Assembly (NCBI RefSeq): GCF_003751085.1
Contig: NZ_RJJY01000001.1
Location: 6,166,196-6,230,195, forward strand
DNA length: 64,000 nt
Source of the DNA: Micromonospora sp. Llam0
GTDB lineage: Bacteria; Actinomycetota; Actinomycetes; Mycobacteriales; Micromonosporaceae
Direction of reading: 5' to 3'
The notes beneath the pieces were generated by a model. It ran no database searches and was not told where the DNA came from. It saw only the letters and a list, made by a program, of their open reading frames with translations. Each line of letters opens with the position of its first letter. The first letter of the stretch is position 1. Below are positions 8,311-16,392 of this stretch, piece by piece. Position numbers and translations under genes: made by a program.

Positions 8311-8718
8311 ATGGTCCGTACGATCACTCGCCGCCGGCTACTCGCCGGTGGTGCCGTTGTCGCGGCTGGGGTAGCTGCCTCGGCTTGCGGTCGGTTGCCC
8401 GCTCCCGGCCCCGCCGCTGTGCAGAAGGTCACGGTGTTGACGGGTGCCGGGTTCCAGGGGCGGGAAGCGCCGCTGCTGGTGGCGCGGGCGCAGGGTTGGT
8501 TCCGCGACGAGGGCCTGGCCATGGAGGTGCTGCCGGGCAAGGGGTCGGGCGAGAACCTGAAGCTGCTGGCGGCCGGGCAGGTCGACGTGGCGACGCTCGA
8601 TGTGAACGCCGCGATGATCGAGGCCAGCACATCCGGCGGCATCCGGGACTTCCGGCTGACATCGGTGCTGCACCAGCGGAACCTGGGGTGCTCACGCCGC
8701 CATTCGGCCACCGCGTAG
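8311..8718 (+). pseudogene. Truncated NMT1/THI5-like Tat lipoprotein (ABC-type solute binding)
   Basis: Residues 1-27 form a twin-arginine lipoprotein signal: RRRLLAGGAVVAAG, then the lipobox SAC. The following sequence (KVTVLTGAGFQGREAPLLVARAQGWF, KGSGENLKLLAAGQVDVATLDV) is the first lobe of an NMT1/SsuA-type substrate-binding protein for a small nutrient. The native gene stops at about 8686, in VLHQRNL, at the edge of the IS1634 remnant. The last codons, to 8718, come from the antisense of the transposase. About two thirds of the protein and any permease or ATPase genes are missing. ATG 8311 follows GAGG. Confidence 0.8.
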
Positions 8719-9566
8719 GGAACGTCGGCGATACGGGCGCCGAGGATGAACGACAACCCGGCGTCCTCGATCGCGCGTTGGTTGGCCGCCGAGATCATCC
8801 CCGCGTCGGCCACGACCGTCACGTCGGGGAGCCGGTGCGCGTCCATGAACGACCGGATGGTCGGCACCATCGTCAACGTCTCTGCCTTGTTGCCCTCGAA
8901 CGCCTCGACCATCAGCGGGAACCCGCCGGCGTCGGTCAGCAGCCCGATCGTGATCTGCGGTTCGAGACGGCGTTGCTTGGAGAACCCGGACTCGCGGAAC
9001 CCGTCACCGGCGTCGGTCTCGAAGTACAGGGTCGACACGTCGTACAGCACCAACGACGCCGGTCCCAGCCGGGCGTGCGCCGCGCACGCCGCCGACAGAC
9101 GCTGACGCCAACCGGCCTTGGCGTACTGCGGCAGGCGACGGTTCACCGTCGGATACGACACCGCGTCGACACCGACCTCGTCCAGGACCCGCAGGCTGTC
9201 CTGCTTACTGGTCGGCTCGATGATCCGGGCCAGGACCAGCTGCCGGAACACCTCGTCACCGCCGGCCGCCTCAGCGAACCCGAGCTGGTCGTAGCCGCGG
9301 CACAACGCGTCCCACAGGTGCCCCATCCGCGAGCTGGTGATCTCCAACGGGCCGCCCGCGTCCGGACTGTCGTCCAGCCCCAGGTCCAGCTCGCCCTGAC
9401 CCGCCGCCAACCGCTGCCGCGCGACCGACTTCAACACCGCGAGCTACGTCTCGTCGTGCGCCGACCCGATGTGTTCGATATCGCGTGATCCCCGCCGCGA
9501 GGAGTGCACGATCTGCACGGCCCTCGCACCCGAAGCCGTCTTCACAGTGCGGACGTACGGTGACAC
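8687..9566 (-). pseudogene. IS1634-family transposase remnant
   Basis: The reading frame starts near GTG 9566 (VSPYVRTVKTASGARAVQIV). It meets an in-frame TAG at 9444-9446 and continues as an open frame with VLYDVSTLYFETDAG, SGFSKQRRLEPQITIGLL and VTVVADAGMISAANQ, all typical of IS1634-type DDE transposases. It stops abruptly after VAEWRREHP at about 8687, where lipoprotein sequence begins, so roughly the C-terminal 40 percent is gone. With a nonsense codon and a lost 3' end it cannot be active. No matching right end was found. Past the start (9567-9711) there is nothing recognisable. Confidence 0.85.
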
Positions 9567-9711
9567 ACCTGACAGCCTAGACGCCACGGTTTAGTGCACA
9601 CCCACCACACCAAAACCCCAGGTCAGCGACCTACAACCCGCCAAAACCCAGCCCCGTGATAAGAGTCAGGTTTGACGTGCCGTTGTTGATCGATGAATGA
9701 TCTGGTCTGGC

Positions 9712-10965
9712 CTAGAACAAGCCTTCCATATTTTCCATGCGGTCTCGCTCCAGTGAGCTGCGGAAGACCCACTCTTGGAATTCCTCGACGTCGGCCGATC
9801 GGGAGGTCAGAAGGTCCGCGAATTCTTTGTCGAACCTGACGTCCAGCCCTTCGTTGATCCAGATCATGCCGATCTCGGTGGCTCCGGATTCCAGCCACCC
9901 ATCCACGCGATCGAGCTCAGAGCAGATCGAGGTAAATCCGTCCACGCCGGCAGGAGTGAAGTCGAACGTCGGACTGTCGCGCACGTCGCTCATCGTCAGC
10001 GGCAGCGCCCCGAGGCCAGGAAAGAAGACCGAGATTGTGGAGCCGGCTTTATCGAATCCGCCGTGCGAGTACGGATTCCGATAGTATTCCACGATGGCGT
10101 GTATGGTGTCGTAGTGGCCCTTGGCAACACGGTCTTTCATATCGAACACCTTCTGGAACTTTGCACTCCAGCGATCGCCGATGAATTTCTTGATCTCTGT
10201 TCCCGGCGGAAGGCCGCCAATAAAAGGCAGAAGCAGCACCAGGACGTGCTCCAGCCAACTGGTGTAGGCGGTGACCATAGCGAAGGTATTGTAGAAGCCG
10301 GTCACCTGCCTGAAGAGGGGGCCCTTTACCGACTGGCGCATCATGCCTGGCCGCCCCGGGACCGGCTCCGGTGGCGTGGCTTGAGGTGGAGTACTGAATT
10401 CCTCAAAGGCCCGATCTCGGAAGTATTTGTACATCCCGCGCAGGCGTGGGGCCTGGTTGGTAATAGCGAACTCGCCAGCCGCCATAAGGAGTTCAATCCT
10501 GGGACTGAGCAGACTCTTCTCAACGATCTGTTGCGCCTTCTTCAGTCGGCTCACAATACGCCGGGACGCCTGCAAAGCCTCCTTCTCGGCGGACCCTGGT
10601 CGGCGTCCGACGTAAAGCCTTAACCCGTACTTCTGGAGGCTCAGTGCGCATTCGGATCCCTCGAAGGTGAAGATGTACTCCCAAGCAACCTTATCGCCAG
10701 GCCCCATGTTCTGGGCGCCGGCCAGCGCCAGAACAAAACGCGGCAAAAGTGGCACAGGGAGGTCTTTGGGATCGACAGGAAACCTGAAGTGCTCCCCTCC
10801 TGTTTTCCACACGAGGCTCGCCGGCTCTGCCGGCGCCGCGCCAAATCCCTTGAGCGCCAATCTGATTCGCCTCAGGAGATCTGCAACCGCGTCCTTTTCA
10901 GCTTCGGTTGCGTTACCCTCTTCTGCCATGCCTCGGAATATCGGTGATCCAAGCTGGACGGTCAA
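9712..10965 (-). CDS. HEPN-motif protein, third gene of putative defence operon
   Basis: I know no family name for this 417-residue protein. A helical segment ending VTAYTSWLEHVLVLLLPFIGG (about 231-251) is followed by HAIVEYYRNPYSHGG. R296-N297-x3-H301 fits the RNxxxH signature of HEPN ribonucleases and toxins, and the surrounding YRNPYSHGG context is typical of them. The N-terminal half shows no motif I can name. It lies 30 bases downstream of the PLD-like gene on the same strand, so it is very likely the last gene of the same operon. The start is uncertain (TTG 10965 or ATG 10929; neither has a good ribosome site). Within this operon it could be the RNA-cleaving effector; that role is inference. 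Confidence 0.7.
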   Translation of the reverse strand: MTVQLGSPIFRGMAEEGNATEAEKDAVADLLRRIRLALKGFGAAPAEPASLVWKTGGEHFRFPVDPKDLPVPLLPRFVLALAGAQNMGPGDKVAWEYIFTFEGSECALSLQKYGLRLYVGRRPGSAEKEALQASRRIVSRLKKAQQIVEKSLLSPRIELLMAAGEFAITNQAPRLRGMYKYFRDRAFEEFSTPPQATPPEPVPGRPGMMRQSVKGPLFRQVTGFYNTFAMVTAYTSWLEHVLVLLLPFIGGLPPGTEIKKFIGDRWSAKFQKVFDMKDRVAKGHYDTIHAIVEYYRNPYSHGGFDKAGSTISVFFPGLGALPLTMSDVRDSPTFDFTPAGVDGFTSICSELDRVDGWLESGATEIGMIWINEGLDVRFDKEFADLLTSRSADVEEFQEWVFRSSLERDRMENMEGLF

Positions 10966-10995
10966 CCCAATAATCTGCGTCTCTCGCTGCTTTTC

Positions 10996-12426
10996 TTAAC
11001 GCCTGGTGGGAGTGCCGGCCCGGGCGATCAGTTCAGCGTAGCGGTTGTACTGCTCGTCGACGTGCGTCTTCTCGCGTACCAGCGTCCCTTCCTCGGGACG
11101 GTACGTGCGCGTGGGCTGGTCGCGGAAGGAGAGCCAGTCGAAGCCGCTGTTCACCCACGTATCGTCGAAGATCAGGATGTTCGGCTGCGGTTCGGGGATG
11201 TGGGCCACAGTGAGGCGATCGTATCGGCGTGCGAGCCTACATAGCCGGGTGACGGCGTCTCTGTCGTTGTGTGCGATGTCCTGGCCGAGGCCGTAGCCGA
11301 TGTGGGCGGTCAGGTCCGACCTGCGCAGCATCATTTCCAGTTTGGCCATGAAGTCGTCGGTGATGACGGCATCACGCACCCACGGCGCGGCAAGCAGGAA
11401 TCTGTTCCGTGCTGTCTCCAGCGCCGTCGTCAGCAGTTCTCGGTGTTCGAACAGCGGCACGCAGCGCACGGTCATGGTGTCGAGTTCAGCGCGGGCCGTG
11501 ACGCTATCGTGCTGCCGGGCCCCTGGCGACGTGTGGGCGTGCGCAAGGTCGTCTGCTGGCGGCGGGTTGTCGGCCCGGCGCTGTAGGCCGCGGACAACAT
11601 CGTAGGGTGCGCGTTGTTTGCGCAGCGGTGCGGGCAGGTCTGGTTCGCCGACCGCCGGCGCTATCTGGATCCTGGTTCGTTCCAGTCCTCCGACGTGGTG
11701 GAGTGCGCTGTCGTGGGGCTCGCTGAGTGTGTCGTCGACAATGATGTTGAAGCGCTGGTCGTCGGCCGTGTCGGACACGTACACCAGCAACACGGCAGGC
11801 AGGTAGAGCCTCGGCTGGCGGGTGACCGCCTCGACGCTGAGCACTTCGACCGCAGGCCGGCCGTCGTCGTGCTGGGCTTGCTCGAGCAGCAGGTTTAGCA
11901 TCCGGGGCGTGACATCGCCGGTGGCCACGTCGCCGGTACGTGCGGAAGGCAGTAGCAGCATGCCCTGCGCTTCGGCGTCGGCGCGGGTAATCAGGTCAGA
12001 CCTGCCGTGTGGAATCGGCTTCCAGAGCAGCCGGTCGAAGGCCCGCTGGTGTTCGGTGCGCTGCGGCGTAGTTGTTGACAGTTCCTCGACGGCGCGCTTG
12101 CCGCTGTAGCTGAGCAGGACCTTGTGCCCGCCGAGGCTGTCCGGGCGGTATTCGACGGTTTCGGCTGACAACTGGCGAGCGACGGCGTCAGAGACGGTCG
12201 GGGTGTCAATGCCGAGTATGGCCGCCATGTTGTCGATCTTGTGGATGCCGTAGCCGGCCAGGCGCAGCACGAACTCGTCGACCAAGGGAAGTGGCTTGCG
12301 CTCCTGCGCTAGCACGTCAAGGGTGAGCAGAGACACCGGCACGGCCACTTCACCGGCGTAGGCCAACTCGTAGCCCGGGTGCTGCTCGCTGTAGCGGCGC
12401 GCGGCGATGACGGTGGCGTCAGCCAT
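10996..12426 (-). CDS. mkoB: PLD-like protein of Mokosh-type defence system (MkoB-like)
   Basis: This 476-residue protein has an N-terminal winged-helix-like region (PLPLVDEFVLRLAGYGIHKID, residues 46-66) and a C-terminal phospholipase-D-like domain (about 325-470). The latter is recognised by CVPLFEHRELLTTALETAR and by NILIFDDTWVNSGFDWLSF with EEGTLVR. In active PLD nucleases this place reads HxKxxxxD; here it reads Q414-x-N416-x4-D421, so the catalytic His and Lys are replaced. The gene overlaps the kinase-helicase gene by 8 bases and is transcribed after it. A COG1112 helicase with a kinase domain next to a PLD protein is, as I recall it, the layout of type I Mokosh anti-phage systems. The name rests on architecture, not on a database hit. 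Confidence 0.72.
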   Translation of the reverse strand: MADATVIAARRYSEQHPGYELAYAGEVAVPVSLLTLDVLAQERKPLPLVDEFVLRLAGYGIHKIDNMAAILGIDTPTVSDAVARQLSAETVEYRPDSLGGHKVLLSYSGKRAVEELSTTTPQRTEHQRAFDRLLWKPIPHGRSDLITRADAEAQGMLLLPSARTGDVATGDVTPRMLNLLLEQAQHDDGRPAVEVLSVEAVTRQPRLYLPAVLLVYVSDTADDQRFNIIVDDTLSEPHDSALHHVGGLERTRIQIAPAVGEPDLPAPLRKQRAPYDVVRGLQRRADNPPPADDLAHAHTSPGARQHDSVTARAELDTMTVRCVPLFEHRELLTTALETARNRFLLAAPWVRDAVITDDFMAKLEMMLRRSDLTAHIGYGLGQDIAHNDRDAVTRLCRLARRYDRLTVAHIPEPQPNILIFDDTWVNSGFDWLSFRDQPTRTYRPEEGTLVREKTHVDEQYNRYAELIARAGTPTRR

Positions 12427-15400
12427 TGCTCGCGTCTCCGATCTTGCAGGTGGCTCCGTTGCGGCGGATGTGGGTCAGCACCTTGCTCAGGGGGCCGGGC
12501 GTCGACTCGCAGAACGGTGCGTCGCCGACTATGACGAGGCCGTACCGGGAACGGGACAGGGCGACGTTGATGCGCCGCCAGTGCCGCGGTCCGAGGAACC
12601 CGAAGTTGCGTTGGTCGTTGCTGCGGACCACGGAATAGAAGGTGACGTCGGCTTCGCGTCCCTGGACGGCGTCGACGGTGTTGACCTCGATTTCGAGGTG
12701 GTTCGACGGCGGTCCGGCCACCGCCCGGCGAAGCTCGTCCATCTGCTTCCTGTAGGCGGTCAGCACAAGCACGCGCAGGGGTTTGCTGTCGGGCGGTCTG
12801 ATGAGCTGCTTGGCCAGCGCGCTGCGCAGGGTGTTGATCGCGCGACGGATGATGCGCACCTCGCAGTGGTTGACCACGCTGGTGCCGTCTTGCCGTTCGT
12901 GCCGGTCGGACATTGCGCCGGTGTCCAGCCACGTGACCGGCTTGTACATAAGTTCCCAACCGGGCAGCGTGCGCGTTGACTTCGACATGAGCTGGCCGTC
13001 GTAGAAGCAGGCGGAGATGAGGTCGCCGATGCCAGCATGCATCCGGTACTGATGGGTGAGCCTGTGCTTGGCGGCGGCGGGCGCGTGGTCCAGCAGCCGC
13101 CGGAAGAGGCTCTGCTCGACGTCGGCACGGTCGAGGTCGTGGCGCTGCATCAGCTCGGGGTGGTCAAGGACCTCTTCCTGCATTGGCGGAAGCTGGTTGG
13201 GGTCGCCCACCAGTACCCACCGCTTGGACCTTGACAAGGGCACAAGCGTCTCGGTGGCGGTTGCCTTGGATGCCTCGTCCAGGATGCACAAGTCGAATTT
13301 GAGGTCTCGGACGGCTGGGTGCGACAAGAACCCCAGACAGGTGCCGGCGACCACTCGCGAAGCCCGGAGGACTACGCCCTCGAGTTCCCGTCCCGATTCG
13401 ATCCGCTGGAACCACTCGGCCTGCAACGCCAGCAGCCCGACGAGCTTGCGTAACTGCTCATCGTCCCCAACGACAGCGTCGAACGCGTCACGGGCGATCT
13501 CTTGGGTTAGCTCCTGCGGCAGTTCCAGGTCCCCGCCCAAGGCACTGTTGGCGCGCTCGCGCAGCTCGTCGGCCCGCTCGCTGAGCGCCTGCAACCGTTC
13601 GTTGAGCGAGGCTGTCTGCGAGGCGCTGTCCTGCTCGCCGAAGTCGGGCAGTTGTCCGGTGGAGCCGCTGGGGTTGACGGCGAGCGTGTCAAGCCGGGCT
13701 CGGGTGCTTTCGAGGTCACGGAGTGCCTCGGCTAGTTCGCGGATCGCCGCCGCGCCCTCCACATGACCCAAGTCCACACCTACGTCACGGGCGCGCTTTC
13801 TCAGCTCCGCTGCGGCCCGCTGTCGAACCTGACGGACCATCGGCGGCACCTTCTGTTCGAGCAGGTGCCGGCGGGCTTCAGGGGCGATGCGCGGGTCGTC
13901 GTCCTTGCCGAGCCGAACGAGATGGCTTACTCCGGCTTCGGCGAGGCGGACCAGCGCGTTGTCGACCGCGACATGGGTCTGGCTGACCAGCAGGATCTGA
14001 GCGTCAGGCTTGCGGGCCAGTTCCTGCTGTACGAGTTCGGCGATGAAGCTGGTCTTGCCGGTGCCGGGCGGTCCTTCCAGCAGGAAGAAGCCGGGCGGTC
14101 CTTCCAGCAGGAAGAAGTCGGGGCCGCCCAAGGCCGCGGCGACTGCGGTCTTCTTGTCGTCGTCAAGCGCCGTGCCAAACCATGATCTGAGCGCGCGTGG
14201 GGCCGGGGCGCCGATGCGGGTGGGGTCGAGCAGCAGTTGGCGCAGCTGTGGGCGGACCGAGATCCCGGCCCGGACGTTGACCACGGCGTCGCGCTGTCGT
14301 CGCAAGGCCGCAGCGGTGGGCCCAATGTGCAGCACGAGTTCACCGGTGCTGGGCAGGCCCTTGACTTTCCGCGAATACGCGACCGTGATGATCAGATCTT
14401 CCTGCTCGACGACGATGCCAGGACCGCCGACGAGCCGGCCTGCTGGTCTGCGGCAAACCCGTTCCTGGCCCAGGATGTCGGATTCAGGACGGTGGCGCAG
14501 GTAGAACTTCACGCGCCGGCCGTCGACGTCGATCGACTTGTACTCCAGCGGGGTTTCCCGCTCGAGTTCCAGGTTCTCCTTCGCGTCCAGCAGGGCGATC
14601 CACTTGTCGAACATGATGTTCTCGGCCTGACGGTGCTTTTCGTCGTCAAGGCGGATGTAGTGGTCGTCGAGCCCGGCGAGGATCATCTCCTTGGTCTCAA
14701 GCGCTGCCGCGGGCGGCTGGGGGCGCGAAGTCCACTTGATCTGATCGCCGACCGGCCACCCGCGCCTGCGAACGCTTTCGAGGACCGGGTCCGCGGCGTC
14801 GTTGACCTTGGTCACGACGAACTCGGGGCGGTCGTTCACAACGGCGAGCCGCAGACGGCGCTCGCTGCCGATCAGCTCCAGCGTGTCGACTGACACGTGG
14901 CCCGCGGGGTCGGTGTAGCGGACGAGATGGCTGCCGTGGGCCAGTTCGCGAGATAGCGCCTGCTCGATGGCGTCGGCGTCGCGGTCGAGCGGGGGCGTAG
15001 CGAGGCGTCTGGCCGCTTCGTCGCTGACTCGCAGTTGGGCCTGGCGGACGTAGGTCGAGAATCTGCGCTGGCGGCCAGACTGGATCTCGCGCAGCCTGCT
15101 TCGCAGGACGACTGCGTTCTGCGGTCGGGCTTGCGGGTCCTGGCTCATGCACTCTTCGAGCAGTGCGTGAACCTGCGGCGGCACATCGATGTCGGCCAGC
15201 GCTGTCTTGATGTCGGGATAGTCGTCGAACGGGCCGCTGGTTAGGCAGCGCAACGCGGTTGCGGCGAAGCCCCACACGTCCCGGCTTTGACTGGCCATGC
15301 CCTGCCGGTCCGGCGGGGCATACGGACGCGAGAAGTGCTCAACTACCGTGACCTCCGCGACCATCTGACTGCGGATCTTGCTGATGCCGAAATCAGCAAG

Positions 15401-15844
15401 CTTGGGTGTGCCGTCCTGGTCGATCAGGATGTTCGCAGGTTTGACATCGCGGTGGACCACATCCCGCTGATGGGCGTGCGCGAGCGCCTCGACCAGCGGC
15501 AGCCCCCACTGCTCGGCGAAGTCGTCCCAGCCCAGTTCCCCGTCTGAGGGCAGGACGCCGAGCAGGTTCTTGTCGATCCACGGCATCACGAGGTAGAACG
15601 CGTCCTCGTGCTCGTCCTCGCCGAAAGCGAGCAGCGAAACGATGTTCGGGTGATCCAACAGGTAGAGGGCCTCGACCTCGCGTCGGAAGAAGACCTTCTG
15701 GATCTCGTCGGCGTCGCGCCGCGAGATGAGTTTCAGGGCGACCTGGGTTCCGTCACTGCCATCAATCGCCTTGACGATCTTGCCTTGGCCGCCGATGCGC
15801 TCGGCGTCGGTGTTGACGAGATACCGGTTCGCCACTAAGCGCAA
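12419..15844 (-). CDS. mkoA: Ser/Thr kinase-SF1 (UPF1-like) helicase fusion (MkoA-like)
   Basis: This 1,141-residue protein has two enzyme parts. Residues 1-260 are a Hanks-type kinase with K38 (VALKLI), HRDVKPAN at 131-138 and DFG at 151-153, all intact. After a middle region without recognised domains, residues from about 570 on form an SF1B helicase of the UPF1/COG1112 type. Its motifs are Walker A GPPGTGKTS near 590-598, LCILDEASKA, VGDPNQLPP, HQYRMH, VDAVQGREAD and ALSRSR. A 27-bp tandem duplication repeats FFLLEGPPG directly before the P-loop. Kinase, helicase and neighbouring PLD-like gene together match type I Mokosh. TTG 15844 has a G-rich site eight bases upstream; GTG 15835 is the alternative start. 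Confidence 0.85.
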   Translation of the reverse strand: MRLVANRYLVNTDAERIGGQGKIVKAIDGSDGTQVALKLISRRDADEIQKVFFRREVEALYLLDHPNIVSLLAFGEDEHEDAFYLVMPWIDKNLLGVLPSDGELGWDDFAEQWGLPLVEALAHAHQRDVVHRDVKPANILIDQDGTPKLADFGISKIRSQMVAEVTVVEHFSRPYAPPDRQGMASQSRDVWGFAATALRCLTSGPFDDYPDIKTALADIDVPPQVHALLEECMSQDPQARPQNAVVLRSRLREIQSGRQRRFSTYVRQAQLRVSDEAARRLATPPLDRDADAIEQALSRELAHGSHLVRYTDPAGHVSVDTLELIGSERRLRLAVVNDRPEFVVTKVNDAADPVLESVRRRGWPVGDQIKWTSRPQPPAAALETKEMILAGLDDHYIRLDDEKHRQAENIMFDKWIALLDAKENLELERETPLEYKSIDVDGRRVKFYLRHRPESDILGQERVCRRPAGRLVGGPGIVVEQEDLIITVAYSRKVKGLPSTGELVLHIGPTAAALRRQRDAVVNVRAGISVRPQLRQLLLDPTRIGAPAPRALRSWFGTALDDDKKTAVAAALGGPDFFLLEGPPGFFLLEGPPGTGKTSFIAELVQQELARKPDAQILLVSQTHVAVDNALVRLAEAGVSHLVRLGKDDDPRIAPEARRHLLEQKVPPMVRQVRQRAAAELRKRARDVGVDLGHVEGAAAIRELAEALRDLESTRARLDTLAVNPSGSTGQLPDFGEQDSASQTASLNERLQALSERADELRERANSALGGDLELPQELTQEIARDAFDAVVGDDEQLRKLVGLLALQAEWFQRIESGRELEGVVLRASRVVAGTCLGFLSHPAVRDLKFDLCILDEASKATATETLVPLSRSKRWVLVGDPNQLPPMQEEVLDHPELMQRHDLDRADVEQSLFRRLLDHAPAAAKHRLTHQYRMHAGIGDLISACFYDGQLMSKSTRTLPGWELMYKPVTWLDTGAMSDRHERQDGTSVVNHCEVRIIRRAINTLRSALAKQLIRPPDSKPLRVLVLTAYRKQMDELRRAVAGPPSNHLEIEVNTVDAVQGREADVTFYSVVRSNDQRNFGFLGPRHWRRINVALSRSRYGLVIVGDAPFCESTPGPLSKVLTHIRRNGATCKIGDASNG
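14064..14117. repeat. 27-bp perfect tandem duplication at the helicase P-loop
   Basis: 14064-14090 and 14091-14117 are identical 27-mers beginning CCGGGCGGTCCTTCCAGC. In the minus-strand gene they encode FFLLEGPPG twice in a row, the second copy running into the Walker A motif. The reading frame is kept. Related helicases have the segment once, so this is a slippage product. It may impair ATP binding, or it may expand and contract. Confidence 0.95.
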
Positions 15845-16156
15845 CGTCGAGCCCCCCTCACCGTGTCGGCGCAGCGTAGCCTACAGGACTCCTTCGGCTC
15901 GATCGAACAATCGTACGAACCTCGGTCGACGTTGGACTCGGCTCCCGTTTCGGCCGAGTTGACCCGGCTCGGAGACAACGACCTGAAGTGATGCCGCATC
16001 CGGACCCGGGCGCCGCAAGCATGGACCCTGCCGGACGCGTAGCCCGGCATAGACAGCGACCGACACCCCGCGCGGCGCAGGCATGCCGAACCTGATCGCC
16101 CACAGGCGTTACCGGGGGGTTTTCGGGGGGCGATTCAAAACCCCATCGATGAAAAT
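15845..16156. other. Non-coding region upstream of the defence operon
   Basis: No gene or known RNA is visible in these 312 bases. On the minus strand a TAGGCT/TACGCT pair lies about 30 bases upstream of the kinase-helicase start, at 15876-15887, and could be its -10 region. G-runs near 16111-16130 (GGGGGG twice) are unusual but not assigned. The base composition is less GC-rich than in the core genes. Confidence 0.4.
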
Positions 16157-16192
16157 GAGGCCCTGACCAGCGAACCCGCTGGTCAGGGCCTC
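16157..16192 (-). terminator. Terminator of tRNA-Thr
   Basis: A perfect 16-bp stem (GAGGCCCTGACCAGCG, 16157-16172, with its complement at 16177-16192) has a 4-base AACC loop. On the minus strand it is followed by CATTTTC. It lies seven bases beyond the 3' end of the tRNA gene, so it ends that transcript. It also insulates the defence operon from the tRNA promoter. Confidence 0.85.
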
Positions 16193-16198
16193 GCCCTG

Positions 16199-16271
16199 AG
16201 CCGCCTGACGGAATCGAACCGTCGACCTACGCATTACGAGTGCGTCGCTCTGCCGACTGAGCTAAGGCGGC
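16199..16271 (-). tRNA. tRNA-Thr (anticodon CGT)
   Basis: The minus strand folds as a 73-base tRNA. The acceptor stem is GCCGCCT/AGGCGGC, the D arm contains TTAGCTCAGTCGGCAGAGC, the anticodon stem-loop is ACGCA-CTCGTAA-TGCGT with anticodon CGT, and the T arm contains GGTTCGATTCC. CCA is not encoded. A TACACT -10 box for it lies at 16283-16288 (minus strand). The 3' end faces the island on the left, the usual orientation for a tRNA used as an integration site. Confidence 0.95.
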
Positions 16272-16354
16272 AACGATCAACCAGTGTACGGCACCGGGCG
16301 GAGATCACGCCGGCCGGCCGGGGCACCGACGGGTGCGACCGGGCCCAGCCATGG

Positions 16355-16384
16355 GTGACAGGCGTCGATGACCGACAGTAGGCT
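16355..16384 (+). promoter_or_regulatory. Promoter of the metallophosphoesterase gene
   Basis: GTGACA (16355-16360) and TAGGCT (16379-16384) are spaced by 18 bp. The GTG start codon lies eight bases beyond the -10 box, so the mRNA is probably leaderless. The divergent tRNA promoter lies within 100 bases. Confidence 0.6.
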
Positions 16385-16392
16385 CCGGACGT

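Noticed and set aside
8292..9437. IS1634 transposase as one intact 381-codon gene
   Set aside because: The frame begins only after a stop codon in the true N-terminal part and ends in the antisense of the lipoprotein gene.
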